Source: Sphingomonas ginsenosidivorax (lineage in GTDB: Bacteria > Pseudomonadota > Alphaproteobacteria > Sphingomonadales > Sphingomonadaceae). Taken from it: a stretch of 64,000 nucleotides of DNA. Position 1 is the stretch's first letter. The number at the start of each line of letters is the position of its first letter. The notes below the pieces were generated by a model that was given only the letters and a program-made list of their open reading frames with translations, was not told the origin of the DNA and searched no databases. This document shows, one piece after another, positions 1 through 8,610 of the stretch. The stretch is taken from the NCBI RefSeq assembly GCF_007995065.1, contig NZ_VOQR01000001.1:3894998-3958997 (forward strand), in the 5' to 3' direction. Position numbers and translations under genes: made by a program.

Positions 1-570
1 CACCCTCACGTCCGCGGCATCCGGCAGATCGTCAACTGGCACCGCGACTCACTGCGCAGCTACACGCCGCGCAACGTCACGCAGGACGCGCAGTGGCAGG
101 CGGGCGTTGCAAAGCTCGCCGCGCACGAGTTGTCGTTCGACCTGCAATGCTACCCTGCGCAGATGCCCGGCCCCGCCCCGCTGTTCGCGCGCACCCCCGA
201 CGTCCCCGTCATCATCAACCATCTCGGCATGCCCGTGCTGAGCGACCCCGATGGTATCGCCGATTGGCGCGCCGGGCTCCGCGCGCTCGCCGCGATCCCG
301 CATGTCGCGATCAAGCTGTCGGGTCTCGGTTTCATCGCGCGCGACTGGACTCTCGAGCAGGTCCGCCCGTTCGTCCTCGAGGCGATCGACCTGTTCGGCC
401 CCGATCGCTGCATGATCGCGAGCGACACGCCCACCGACAAGCTTTTCGCGCCGATCGACCGCTATCTCGAGGCGTATCATTCGATCACCGCCGACTTCAC
501 CGACGACGACCGTCGCGCGATGTTCGGCCGCAACGCCAACCGCATCTATCGTCTGGGGCTAGAGATATGA
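1..570 (+). CDS. Amidohydrolase_2 family hydrolase, C-terminal part; probable L-rhamnono-1,4-lactonase
   Basis: The reading frame is open from base 1, so the N-terminus lies outside the window; 189 residues remain. The visible part carries hallmarks of the amidohydrolase_2 TIM barrel: the strand VIINHLGMP with a conserved His, AIKLSGLG, and the late motif CMIASDTPTDK where the metal-binding Asp of this family sits. Its stop overlaps the rhaT start (ATGA), so the two are co-translated. Lactonases of this family act in the non-phosphorylated L-rhamnose route (LRA2), and the window also holds a rhamnose-dehydrogenase-like SDR, a rhamnose mutarotase and RhaT, so hydrolysis of L-rhamnono-lactone is the best guess. 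A fuconolactonase or other sugar lactonase is possible. The family is clear; the substrate is inference. Confidence 0.75.
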   Translation, partial: HPHVRGIRQIVNWHRDSLRSYTPRNVTQDAQWQAGVAKLAAHELSFDLQCYPAQMPGPAPLFARTPDVPVIINHLGMPVLSDPDGIADWRAGLRALAAIPHVAIKLSGLGFIARDWTLEQVRPFVLEAIDLFGPDRCMIASDTPTDKLFAPIDRYLEAYHSITADFTDDDRRAMFGRNANRIYRLGLEI

Positions 571-1628
571 ATCCATTGGTCGGCGTGATGTACCATTGGC
601 TCGGGGGCCTCGCCTCGGCGAGCTTCTACGTGCCGTTCCGCGGCGTGAAGCGCTGGTCGTGGGAAATCTACTGGCTGACCGGCGGCATCTTCTCCTGGCT
701 GTTCGCGCCGTGGTTCTTCGCGGGTCTCCAGACCAACGACCTGCTCGGCGTTCTCGGGCAGGCGCCCTCGACCGCGTTCTGGTGGCCGATCGTGTTCGGG
801 CTGCTCTGGGGCTTTGGCGGGCTCGGCTACGGGCTGACGATGCGGTATCTCGGGCTTTCGCTCGGGATGGCGGTGGTACTGGGACTGTGCACCGTGTTCG
901 GGACGCTGATCCCGCCGCTGTTCACCGGGGAGTTCCACGAGAAGCTGCTCGCTACCCAGTCGGGGCGCATCGTGCTGGCTGGCATCGGGCTGACCCTGGT
1001 CGGGATCGTCATCGTCGCGTTTGCCGGCGCGAAGAAGGATGCGTTGCTGACCGAGGCGCAGAAGGCGGCGGTGGTTGCCGAGTTCGATTTCAAGAAGGGC
1101 ATTCTCGTCGCGATCGGCGCCGGCATCATGTCGGCCTGCTTCGCGTTCGGGCTCGCCGCAGGCGAGCCGATCAAGGCACTGTCGGCGGCGGCGGGCACCG
1201 GGCCGCTCTGGACCGGGTTGCCGGTGCTGTGCCTCGTGATGTTCGGCGGGCTGATCACCAACGGGCTGTGGTGCGCGTTCCTGATCCGAAAGAACCGCAG
1301 CGCAGGCCAGTGGGCGGGGCGCACTAACGACGGCGTCCGCCCCCCGCTGCTCGCCAATTTCGCGCTCAGCGCGCTCGCGGGCGTGACCTGGTATTTCCAG
1401 TTCTTCTTCTACACGATGGGCGAAAGCCAGATGGGGCGCCTCGGCTTCTCGAGCTGGACGCTGCACATGGCGAGCATCATCATCTTCGGCACGCTCTGGG
1501 GCTTCGCGTTCCGCGAGTGGCGCGAGGCCGGCGCGAAGATCAAGGCAATCGTGTGGAGCGGGATCGGCGTGCTGATCCTCGCGACCGTCGTGATCGGCTA
1601 TGGCAACAGCCTGGCGGTTGCGGCGTGA
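567..1628 (+). CDS. rhaT: L-rhamnose/H+ symporter RhaT
   Basis: This 353-residue membrane protein matches RhaT in length (E. coli about 344) and layout: about ten hydrophobic segments, an early YHWLGGLASASFYVPF stretch, and charged loops such as the one near residues 150-170. RhaT imports L-rhamnose across the inner membrane with a proton. The ATG overlaps the upstream stop as ATGA, and the following GH43 starts inside its own stop codon (GTGA), so the three genes form one operon. The family match is strong. The operon supplies uptake of the rhamnose released from rhamnogalacturonan by the enzymes encoded further right. Confidence 0.9.
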   Translation: MNPLVGVMYHWLGGLASASFYVPFRGVKRWSWEIYWLTGGIFSWLFAPWFFAGLQTNDLLGVLGQAPSTAFWWPIVFGLLWGFGGLGYGLTMRYLGLSLGMAVVLGLCTVFGTLIPPLFTGEFHEKLLATQSGRIVLAGIGLTLVGIVIVAFAGAKKDALLTEAQKAAVVAEFDFKKGILVAIGAGIMSACFAFGLAAGEPIKALSAAAGTGPLWTGLPVLCLVMFGGLITNGLWCAFLIRKNRSAGQWAGRTNDGVRPPLLANFALSALAGVTWYFQFFFYTMGESQMGRLGFSSWTLHMASIIIFGTLWGFAFREWREAGAKIKAIVWSGIGVLILATVVIGYGNSLAVAA

Positions 1629-2689
1629 AGGCAATCCTCCTGGCGGGGCTGCTCGCGCTTGCCGGTGCCGCACCCGCTGCGCCGGCGAACGACGCGCCGC
1701 TGGTGCTGACCGCGATGCATCTCCACGACCCGTGGATCGTCGCGGACAAGACGACCAAGACCTATCACCTGTTCACGCGCAACGAAGTCGCGATGACCGG
1801 CGACACGCGGCTCGGCACGATGGTCTATACCAGCCGCGATCTGAAGCATTGGAGCAAGCCCAAGCTCGCCTTCGTGCTGCCCGACACCGTCTGGGCCAAG
1901 GCGGGCAGCTGGGCGCCCGAAGTGCATCAGTGGAAGGGGAAATGGTACCTCTTCACGACCTATCATGATTCCGCAGCCCTACTCGGCCGCAACGGCGCGC
2001 GCGCGACCTATCGGCGGGGCACCGTGCTCGCGGTCGCCGACCGGATCGACGGGCCGTACACGCTGGTGCGCGGTGGCGAGCCGATCGCGCCGAAGGAATT
2101 GATGACGCTCGACGGGTCGCTCTACGTCGATCCCAGGGGCAAGCCCTGGCTCGTCTATGCGCATGAATGGTGGCAGACGACCGTGGGCACGATGGAAGCG
2201 ATCCCGCTCACCGACGACCTCGCCGCCGCCGGACCGCCGCGCGTGCTGTTCCGTGCGAACGAGGCGTCGTGGGTCGTTGGGCAGAAGCAGCCCGACGGCG
2301 ACACCGTGTACGTGACCGACGGCCCCGAACTCTATCGCAGCAAGACCGGCAAGCTGCTGATGCTGTGGTCGAGCTACGGCAAAAAGGGCTATGTCGAGGC
2401 GCAGGCGCGCTCGACGTCCGGCGGGCTGGAAGGGCCGTGGGAGCAGCTCGGCACGCTGGTCGAGCGCGACAGCGGCCACGGCATGCTGTTCCACACATTC
2501 GAGGGCAAATTGATGATGATCGTCCACCGGCCGTTCAATTATGCGCTCGGGAAACTCTACGAGATGCGCGACGATGGCGACCGGCTGTCGGTGGTGCGCG
2601 AGGCGACCGAGCTCGACGGCGAGGCCTATCCGACGCACCCGTGCGTGCCGGGGCATTCGTCGTTCGACGGCGCGGCGCCGGGGTGTTGA
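1625..2689 (+). CDS. Exported glycoside hydrolase family 43 protein
   Basis: A five-bladed beta-propeller glycosidase of 354 residues. It starts with GTG overlapping the rhaT stop, followed by a typical signal peptide (about residues 1-20, cleavage near APAAPA). Conserved GH43 elements are visible: LHDPWIV with the catalytic-base Asp near residue 35, SWAPEVHQ near 97 with a conserved acidic residue, LDGSLYVD near 162 and YAHEW near 179 where the general acid Glu is expected. GH43 enzymes remove arabinose, xylose or galactose from plant polysaccharides; in this rhamnose/pectin setting an arabinan or galactan side chain is likely. The exact specificity cannot be read from the sequence. Confidence 0.82.
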   Translation: MKAILLAGLLALAGAAPAAPANDAPLVLTAMHLHDPWIVADKTTKTYHLFTRNEVAMTGDTRLGTMVYTSRDLKHWSKPKLAFVLPDTVWAKAGSWAPEVHQWKGKWYLFTTYHDSAALLGRNGARATYRRGTVLAVADRIDGPYTLVRGGEPIAPKELMTLDGSLYVDPRGKPWLVYAHEWWQTTVGTMEAIPLTDDLAAAGPPRVLFRANEASWVVGQKQPDGDTVYVTDGPELYRSKTGKLLMLWSSYGKKGYVEAQARSTSGGLEGPWEQLGTLVERDSGHGMLFHTFEGKLMMIVHRPFNYALGKLYEMRDDGDRLSVVREATELDGEAYPTHPCVPGHSSFDGAAPGC

Positions 2690-2691
2690 GC

Positions 2692-3504
2692 ATGCTCGGC
2701 GCCGATAGCGTCTGGCCGCTCTGGGGCGACGCGGCCGCGGTGACGTTCGACGATCCTGCCACCGTACCCGATGTCGCCGTGGTTTCCGCGGTCGAGGCGC
2801 CGGTACTGCTCGGTTTTCGGGCGCGTGAGCTCAACGGCCGCGCGATGCTCGTGCTGGGCGGCGGCGGCTACACCGCGCTGATGGTCGGGCGCGAAGGCGT
2901 GCAGGTCGCACGTTGGCTCACCGGGCTTGGGTACAACGCCTATGTCCTGATCCACCGATTCCCGAACGCCGCCAACGGACCGTCCGCACCGCTCGACGAC
3001 GCAGTCGAGGCGATGCGGCTGATCCGCGCGCATGACGACACGCCGGTTGGCGTCGTCGGCCTGTCGTCGGGCGGGCATCTCGCGGCGTGCCTCGCTGCCG
3101 AATATCCGTCGGACTGGGTTGCGCGATCTGACGCGGATCGCCCCGACCTGTTCGTCATCGGCTACGCGCCGATCTCGACCAATGCGAAGGGGCGCACGAT
3201 CATCGCCGACAAGCCGTCCCTGCCGCCGGTCGAGAAACAGGCGATGTACGACCGGCTGCAGCCCGATGCGCAGCTGCTGCCGGCGCCGCCGCCTGCGTTC
3301 ATCGTCTATGCGGGCAACGATCCCGTCGTGCCGGTCGAGAATGCGCGGCGGCTGCATGCCGCGTGGCAGCGGGCGGGTGGTGCGGCGGAGCTTCACGTGT
3401 TCGGCGACGCGCCGCATGGCTTCGCGCTGGATACGAAGGATATGCCGGTGTCGATCTGGCCGATGCTGTGCGAAGCATGGCTGCGGCAGGTCGGGTTTCT
3501 CTAG
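2692..3504 (+). CDS. Alpha/beta hydrolase, acetyl-xylan-esterase-like
   Basis: A 270-residue alpha/beta hydrolase with no evident signal peptide. It shows an oxyanion-type LGGGGYTALM stretch, a nucleophile elbow GLSSGG (Ser near 125), an acidic residue in AGNDPVVP (near 210) and the catalytic His in PHGF (near 242), a complete triad. It begins two bases after the GH43 stop and is last in the operon, before a palindromic element that likely ends transcription from both sides. Esterases of this type in glycan loci usually deacetylate sugars; a cytoplasmic acetyl-sugar esterase is likely, but the substrate is unknown. Confidence 0.75.
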   Translation: MLGADSVWPLWGDAAAVTFDDPATVPDVAVVSAVEAPVLLGFRARELNGRAMLVLGGGGYTALMVGREGVQVARWLTGLGYNAYVLIHRFPNAANGPSAPLDDAVEAMRLIRAHDDTPVGVVGLSSGGHLAACLAAEYPSDWVARSDADRPDLFVIGYAPISTNAKGRTIIADKPSLPPVEKQAMYDRLQPDAQLLPAPPPAFIVYAGNDPVVPVENARRLHAAWQRAGGAAELHVFGDAPHGFALDTKDMPVSIWPMLCEAWLRQVGFL

Positions 3505-3513
3505 TCCCGGTTT

Positions 3514-3583
3514 TCCTGCGAACGCAGGAACCCAGGGTCTGGTAGCGCAGCGCCCGTAACCCTGGGCTCCCGCGTTCGCGGGA
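3514..3583. repeat. Interspersed palindrome between convergent operons, probable bidirectional terminator
   Basis: Two 24-nt arms (3514-3537 and 3560-3583) are inverted copies matching at about 21 of 24 positions, with a 22-nt loop. The arms carry the core GCGAACGC. The element sits exactly between the ends of two convergent gene sets (stops at 3504 and 3590). It has no T-run, so any terminator activity is inferred from position and stem strength. It looks like one of several REP/MITE-like families scattered through this window. Confidence 0.75.
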
Positions 3584-3589
3584 GAACGA

Positions 3590-4552
3590 TCAAGGCTTTA
3601 GCACGACCTCGGTCGGCGCCTCGCGATCGACTGATATCACGCCGTCTTTCTCGCGCAGTTCGGCGATCTGCAGCACGCTGCGCCGGTGCCACTCCGGATC
3701 GGACGCCGCGCGCGGCTCGCCCGATTGCTGCACGAAATAGACGATGTACGCGCGGTCGCCCGCGACAATGACGTCGGGATGCTGCCCCTTGGCGCGATCG
3801 GTCTCGGCCTTGCCGGGGTCGGCGAGCAGATAGCCCGGCTGGCGCGTCCACGCGGTGCCGTCATCGGAGCGCATCAGCAGCAGGCCCTTCCAGGCGTCCG
3901 ACACCAGCCACCAGCGCCCCCGCCAGCGGAAGGCCTTGGGGCCTTCGCCGGGGGTGTCGGTCAGCCGGTCCTTGACGCTCCAGTGGACCAGGTCGCTGCT
4001 GTCGGCGGTGCGGATCGCCTTGTTCATTCGCTCGTCGTTGAAGAACAGGCGATAGCCGCCAGCGGGCAGCGCGACGACGCTGGCATCGATTACGCGGTCC
4101 GACCCTAGGTCGAGACGCTCGTCGCAGCTCCAGCTTTTGAGGTCCTTGCTGGTAAGATGGACTAGGAAGCGAGGGGCGTTCCAGTCGCGGAAGATTCCGG
4201 GGACCACCGTCACCCACATGTGCCACGTTCCGCCGAACCGCTCGACGTCGGGCGCCCACAAGGTCGCGCCGGTGCACGCTGCCGGGATCGCCGCGACGCC
4301 GCCATAGCGCCAGCGGGCGCCGTCCTTCGACCGTGCGGTGACGATCGCGGTGCCGTGCACCCAGCGCACGTCCTCCGGATCGTCCATCGGCAGGTCGGCG
4401 CGGCGGTTGGTGTAGAACATCACCCATTCGCGCGTCTTCGGATCATAGACCGTCGACGGGTCCGCCGCGCCGTCGTGCACCGGATCGCGGAACAGCGGTT
4501 TGGGCGCGACGGGCGGCGATGCGGCGAGCAGCGCGATCGCCAGACCGATCAC
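3590..4552 (-). CDS. Exported beta-propeller glycoside hydrolase (GH43/GH117-like)
   Basis: About 320 residues with a propeller-type repeat pattern: DPSTVYDP near the start, LWAPDVERF, VIDASVV and GEGPKAFRW, spaced as in clan-F-like glycosidases where Asp/Glu residues at the blade centres form the active site. The start chosen is GTG overlapping the stop of the upstream symporter (GTGA), giving a hydrophobic leader. An upstream GTG at 4588 would add a basic RR n-region and is a real alternative. It is the last gene of the long minus-strand train. Family placement (GH43, GH117 or a neighbour) and substrate are uncertain; a terminal sugar of a pectin side chain is likely from context. Confidence 0.7.
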   Translation of the reverse strand: MIGLAIALLAASPPVAPKPLFRDPVHDGAADPSTVYDPKTREWVMFYTNRRADLPMDDPEDVRWVHGTAIVTARSKDGARWRYGGVAAIPAACTGATLWAPDVERFGGTWHMWVTVVPGIFRDWNAPRFLVHLTSKDLKSWSCDERLDLGSDRVIDASVVALPAGGYRLFFNDERMNKAIRTADSSDLVHWSVKDRLTDTPGEGPKAFRWRGRWWLVSDAWKGLLLMRSDDGTAWTRQPGYLLADPGKAETDRAKGQHPDVIVAGDRAYIVYFVQQSGEPRAASDPEWHRRSVLQIAELREKDGVISVDREAPTEVVLKP

Positions 4553-6096
4553 TTGGCCTGTGCCTCGGCGACCGGATTGTTGCCCCACAGGCGGTCATAG
4601 GACCAGCCCGACAGGTCCTCGACGACGCGTGCGTTCTCGGGGCTTGTCGGGGTCCGGGCACCGCCGCGGAAATGCTCGATCTCATCGAGCAGGATCGCGT
4701 GCGTACGCGGCGTCAGCCGGAAGCGCGTCGACACCAGCACGCCGAAGATCAGCATCGCGATCGTCCCCACGCCCAGCACGCCGACGATGGCGGCGATCGC
4801 GGTAGGGCTCTGCGTCGGCGCCTTCGAGAGAAAGCCTGACGCCTGCATCACCTGGCCGACCAGAATGACCGCCAGCGCCTGGCTCATCTTCCGCACGAAC
4901 GTCATCACGCCCGCGAACGCGCCTTCGCGACGGCGTCCGGTGACGATCTCGTCGACATCGGCCATGTAGTTGTAGGTTGCCCAGGGGATGTAGTTGAGCG
5001 CGCCGCGGCCGAGGCCTGCGAACACCACCGGCAGCCAGAACAGCGCCGAGGTCGCGGTATAGCCCGCGCCGTACATGCCGAGGAACACCAGCACGCCGAT
5101 CGCGAAGCTGAGCGCCGCGAACCGGTACGCGGCCGCGGGCGACAGTCGCAACGCGAAGTTGATCGCGAGCACCACGGCGACCAGCTGAACGATGTACGTC
5201 ACACCGACCAGGTTCGCGACGATCGCGGTCGATCCGGCAAGCGCGAAGATCACGAAATAGGTGAAGGCGGCGTTGTAGATGTCCTGGCTGATATAGCCGC
5301 CCAGATACATGCCGAGGTGGAGGCGGAACGCGCGGATGCGCAGCGTCGAGAACAGGTTGCGGTACAGCGCCTTGAACGCCGCGCCGAGCGTCGGGCGCTC
5401 CTCGGCATCCTCGAGTTCGTCGAGGCCGGGCGGCCGCTGGCGCTCCCAGCTGAACGCATAGAGCAACCCCGCCGCAGCCATGAACAGCACCGAGAAGATG
5501 ATGCCCATGTACAGATAGGTGTCGGGCGAATCCGGCCCCAGATACGCGATCAGCCATCCCGGCAGGAACGCCGCGCCGATCGCAGAGCATTGGCCGAGCA
5601 GGATGCGCGCGCCGGCGAACTTCGCCTTGGTCTTGTAGTCGGTCGCCATTTCGGAGGCGAGCGTCTCGTACGGGATGATCTCCATCGCGTAGACCATCTC
5701 GAACAGCACGTAGGTGACGAGATAATACCAGAAATTCTGACCCGCGACCCACATGATCGCGAATGATGGCAGCAACGGGATCGCGGCCAGGATGAAGAAG
5801 CGGCGACGCCCAAATTTCCGGCCCAGCCAGGTCCGGCCGAGACCGTCGGACAGATGCCCGATCGTCGGGCTGGTGATCGCATCGAGCACGCGCGCGGTGC
5901 CGAAGATGATCGTCGCCTCGCCCGCCGACAACCCGCAGAAGCTGGTGTAGAAGATCAGGATCCAGGTGCTGATCACTGCCATCGAACCCGCGCCGAGCAC
6001 GTCGTTCGAGCCGTACGCGAGCAGATTGTACCAGCGGACCGGCCGTGCGGGTGCGAGTGGCAGCGCCGGGTTGGCGGCGATCGGATCAGTGGCCAT
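4549..6096 (-). CDS. GPH-family (glycoside-pentoside-hexuronide) cation symporter
   Basis: A 515-residue inner-membrane MFS carrier with about 12 hydrophobic segments. The N-terminal half has features of the GPH/MelB branch: YNLLAYGSNDVLGAG in helix 1, DAITSPTIGHLSDG after helix 2, and GRKFGRRRFFI in the loop 2-3 region. It overlaps the GH115 gene (by 11 bases) and the following glycosidase, so it belongs to the same operon. GPH carriers next to GH105 genes commonly import short unsaturated pectin fragments, so an oligogalacturonide or rhamnogalacturonide cargo is likely. The C-terminal tail of about 45 residues is cytoplasmic and not diagnostic. Confidence 0.82.
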   Translation of the reverse strand: MATDPIAANPALPLAPARPVRWYNLLAYGSNDVLGAGSMAVISTWILIFYTSFCGLSAGEATIIFGTARVLDAITSPTIGHLSDGLGRTWLGRKFGRRRFFILAAIPLLPSFAIMWVAGQNFWYYLVTYVLFEMVYAMEIIPYETLASEMATDYKTKAKFAGARILLGQCSAIGAAFLPGWLIAYLGPDSPDTYLYMGIIFSVLFMAAAGLLYAFSWERQRPPGLDELEDAEERPTLGAAFKALYRNLFSTLRIRAFRLHLGMYLGGYISQDIYNAAFTYFVIFALAGSTAIVANLVGVTYIVQLVAVVLAINFALRLSPAAAYRFAALSFAIGVLVFLGMYGAGYTATSALFWLPVVFAGLGRGALNYIPWATYNYMADVDEIVTGRRREGAFAGVMTFVRKMSQALAVILVGQVMQASGFLSKAPTQSPTAIAAIVGVLGVGTIAMLIFGVLVSTRFRLTPRTHAILLDEIEHFRGGARTPTSPENARVVEDLSGWSYDRLWGNNPVAEAQAK

Positions 6097-8596
6097 GGGG
6101 CAGTCCTTGGATGGGCACGGGGTCGAAACGGAGCGCGTCGAGGATCAGCGCGGGATCGTCGAGCGTGACGACGATGGTATGCGCGCCGCCGGTCAGCGGG
6201 GTAGGGAGAGCGAGGTCGAGGCGGTTGTCGAGCACCGCGCGCGCCCAGGCGGAATCGCCGGTGCGGCGCTCGGCGGCGATGGTCGTTGGCGGGTTGCCGT
6301 CGATCGCGACCGCCAGTTTCAGCCCGCTGCCTTCGATCGTGGGGTAGGTCGGCAGCACTTCCGCGGCGAGCTGCCAACGGCCCGGCGGCAGCGTGACCGC
6401 ATAGGACAGCGTGGTCGGCGTGGACGCGGCAATCGCCGTGGCATTGCGGCCGAGACCGTCGACGAGGCGCCAGCCGGTGCGCGGCGATTGAGTGGTTTCT
6501 GCTTCGACGAGGATGGATGTCGTCGCCAACCCGCTACCGCTCCCCGGCGAAGGCCAAGGCCCAGTTGGGATAGCGGCGGTAACGGAGGGCGCCCCGCTGC
6601 CACTAGAGCCTTCCCAACTGGGCCCCGGCCTCCGCCGGGGAACAGTGAGAGATGCTTCTGCAGTCGGTAAAATCGGCGGGGTCAGGCGATAGCGGCGCCA
6701 TTGGCCGTCCGCGGGTTCGACCGCCATCATGCCGCGCCATTTGCCGCTGGCGAGCTCGTCATTGTAGCGCCGGGTCAGCGTCGTCAGTGCAGCATCGGCG
6801 GCGCGCGCTCGGTCTCCGGCGGCAGCGGCGCCTGCCGGATCCGTGTCGCGCAGCCGGTCATGCGTCTCGGCCTCGAACACGCGCGCGTTGGCGAGTCCCG
6901 CGGCGGTGACGGGATAGTCGACCAGTTCGAAGAACGCGTCGCGCCGCTCCGGGGCGATTTTCGGCGCGACCGCGCGGACGCGCGCGCTCAGCGCGTCGAA
7001 GGCGGCGAGGCGGGTGGCGACCTCGTCGGGCGTGAGCGGGCTGGCCTTGGACAGCTGGCCCGGCAGCCACCATTGCAGATGCTCGGGCCGCCGCGCGAAG
7101 TTCAGCCGGTGGTGCTCCGCGAGGATCGCCGCGAGCTCGGGCCCCAGGTCGCGCCCGACGCTATCCGCCGCCCAGTCCGATACCACGGCATCGATCGGCT
7201 TCGCACGCGTCCCCGGCACGTCCCATGCAAGCCGCAGGAAATAGTCGGTCGCGAGTTCGGCAGGCTTCAGGTCGCCGACATTGGCCACCCACATCTGCCG
7301 CGCGCCCGCATCCCAGGCGCGGCCCATTTCCTCGCGGATCAGCGCGGGCGGGGTGGTCGACAGCCAGATATAGGAGAGCGGCGCACCGAGATACGACAGG
7401 TGATAATAGATGCCCGACCCGCCCGGCCGCGCGCGCTCGGCTGCGTCGGGGAGGTGGCGGATATAGCCGAAATTGTCGTCGGGCCACATCAGCGTGACGT
7501 CGCCCGGGACCTTCAGGCCGCCGCGATAGACGTCGAGCACTTCCTTGTACGGCGTGAACACCTGCGGCGCGCGCTTGGGAAGCATCGCGCGCTGGTCGGC
7601 GAAGATACGTTCGAGCAGCTGGCGCCGGCCGTCGTCGGTGGTCGGCCCGACGATCCCGCTGTCGTGGATCCCGCGCATGCCGAGCGTCCAGACATTCTCG
7701 TACGCGCCGTTGCTGCGGACGCGGTTGCGCCAATAGCTCGACACGCCGCCGGGGTTGGCGAGGTAGTTGAAATCCTCGGCAGGCGCCTTCCACTCGCCGA
7801 CATTGTTGCGCAGCATCGGCTCGGCGTGGCTCGACCCCATCACGATGCCGTAGCGATCGGCGAGCGCCGCATTGGCCGGGTTCGCATTGAACGGCGTAGT
7901 GACCTTGTGCATCGCTGGCCACACCATGTTGGCTTTCAGCCGCAACATCAATTCGAACAGTTTCGCGTACGTCCTGGGCCCGATCGTCCCGGCCTCGGGC
8001 TCGAACGTCGTCGCTGCCCAGGGGGCAAGCCCCCAGTCCTCGTCGTTGAGGAAGATGCCGCGATATTTCACCGAGGGCGGCCCGAAATGCTGCAGCCCTG
8101 CTGCAGCATAAATGCGCGGATGCCGCTCGGGCGCAACGTCTGCCCACCAATGCCAGGGCGACACGCCGATCGCGTGTGTCAGCTCGTACGCGCCGTACGC
8201 GGTGCCGCGACGGTCGCTGCCGACGATCACAAGTGCGGAGGCAACCCCCGGCGCCGGGTTCACGACGGTGGTGATGACAAAGCTTTCCCACGCCCCGCGC
8301 AGGCGCGAGACGTCGAGCTTGCGCTGGCGCACCAGCCGGTCGATCTTCGGGTTGCGCCCGAGCGTCCCGAGCCAGATCTGCGTGCCGTTGTCGGCGCTCG
8401 CCCCCGACACCGCGGACAGGTCACGGCGCAGATCGGCGGCGGCGATCCCGACGACCGGAAAGTCGCCGGGCGCCGTCATCACCCGCGCCACGCCGCGCGC
8501 GTCCGCGAGTGCGAGGCCGCCGCCGTCGAACGACGCCAGCGGCCCGGCGAATGCCGGCGCTGAGACCGCCGCCGCGGCGACGGCGACCGCCCGCAA
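6086..8596 (-). CDS. Glycoside hydrolase family 115 (alpha-glucuronidase-type), with a palindromic repeat inserted in frame
   Basis: An 836-residue exported enzyme. The GH115 core is clear: SVKYRGIFLNDEDWGL near residue 185, LKANMVWPAMH, YGIVMGSSHAEPMLRNN and LMWPDDNFGYIRHLP. The C-terminal GH115_C beta-domain starts near SILVEAE. GH115 removes glucuronic acid or its 4-O-methyl form from glycans; here it could act on glucuronate on rhamnogalacturonan or arabinogalactan. Between core and C-terminal domain lies a linker coded by an interspersed palindrome (6542-6640), giving the run PRRRPGPSW. The start is uncertain: the TTG at 8596 gives only a short n-region and the true start may lie a few codons upstream, overlapping the GH105 stop. 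Confidence 0.88.
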   Translation of the reverse strand: MRAVAVAAAAVSAPAFAGPLASFDGGGLALADARGVARVMTAPGDFPVVGIAAADLRRDLSAVSGASADNGTQIWLGTLGRNPKIDRLVRQRKLDVSRLRGAWESFVITTVVNPAPGVASALVIVGSDRRGTAYGAYELTHAIGVSPWHWWADVAPERHPRIYAAAGLQHFGPPSVKYRGIFLNDEDWGLAPWAATTFEPEAGTIGPRTYAKLFELMLRLKANMVWPAMHKVTTPFNANPANAALADRYGIVMGSSHAEPMLRNNVGEWKAPAEDFNYLANPGGVSSYWRNRVRSNGAYENVWTLGMRGIHDSGIVGPTTDDGRRQLLERIFADQRAMLPKRAPQVFTPYKEVLDVYRGGLKVPGDVTLMWPDDNFGYIRHLPDAAERARPGGSGIYYHLSYLGAPLSYIWLSTTPPALIREEMGRAWDAGARQMWVANVGDLKPAELATDYFLRLAWDVPGTRAKPIDAVVSDWAADSVGRDLGPELAAILAEHHRLNFARRPEHLQWWLPGQLSKASPLTPDEVATRLAAFDALSARVRAVAPKIAPERRDAFFELVDYPVTAAGLANARVFEAETHDRLRDTDPAGAAAAGDRARAADAALTTLTRRYNDELASGKWRGMMAVEPADGQWRRYRLTPPILPTAEASLTVPRRRPGPSWEGSSGSGAPSVTAAIPTGPWPSPGSGSGLATTSILVEAETTQSPRTGWRLVDGLGRNATAIAASTPTTLSYAVTLPPGRWQLAAEVLPTYPTIEGSGLKLAVAIDGNPPTTIAAERRTGDSAWARAVLDNRLDLALPTPLTGGAHTIVVTLDDPALILDALRFDPVPIQGLPHGH
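6542..6640. repeat. Interspersed palindrome inside the GH115 coding sequence
   Basis: Arms 6542-6570 and 6612-6640 are inverted copies of 29 nt with about three mismatches around a 41-nt loop. The core reads CCCGGC...GGCCCAGTTGGGA. The whole element is in frame on the minus strand with no stop, so it is translated into a Pro/Arg/Gly/Ser-rich linker between two GH115 domains. It resembles the free intergenic palindromes elsewhere in the window in size and build. Confidence 0.85.
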
Positions 8597-8610
8597 GACG
8601 CGCGGCAGGG

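Noticed and set aside
4220-4600. Plus-strand ORF of 126 codons opposite the beta-propeller glycosidase
   Set aside because: Antisense to a gene with clear family motifs and with the Arg-rich composition of a shadow frame.
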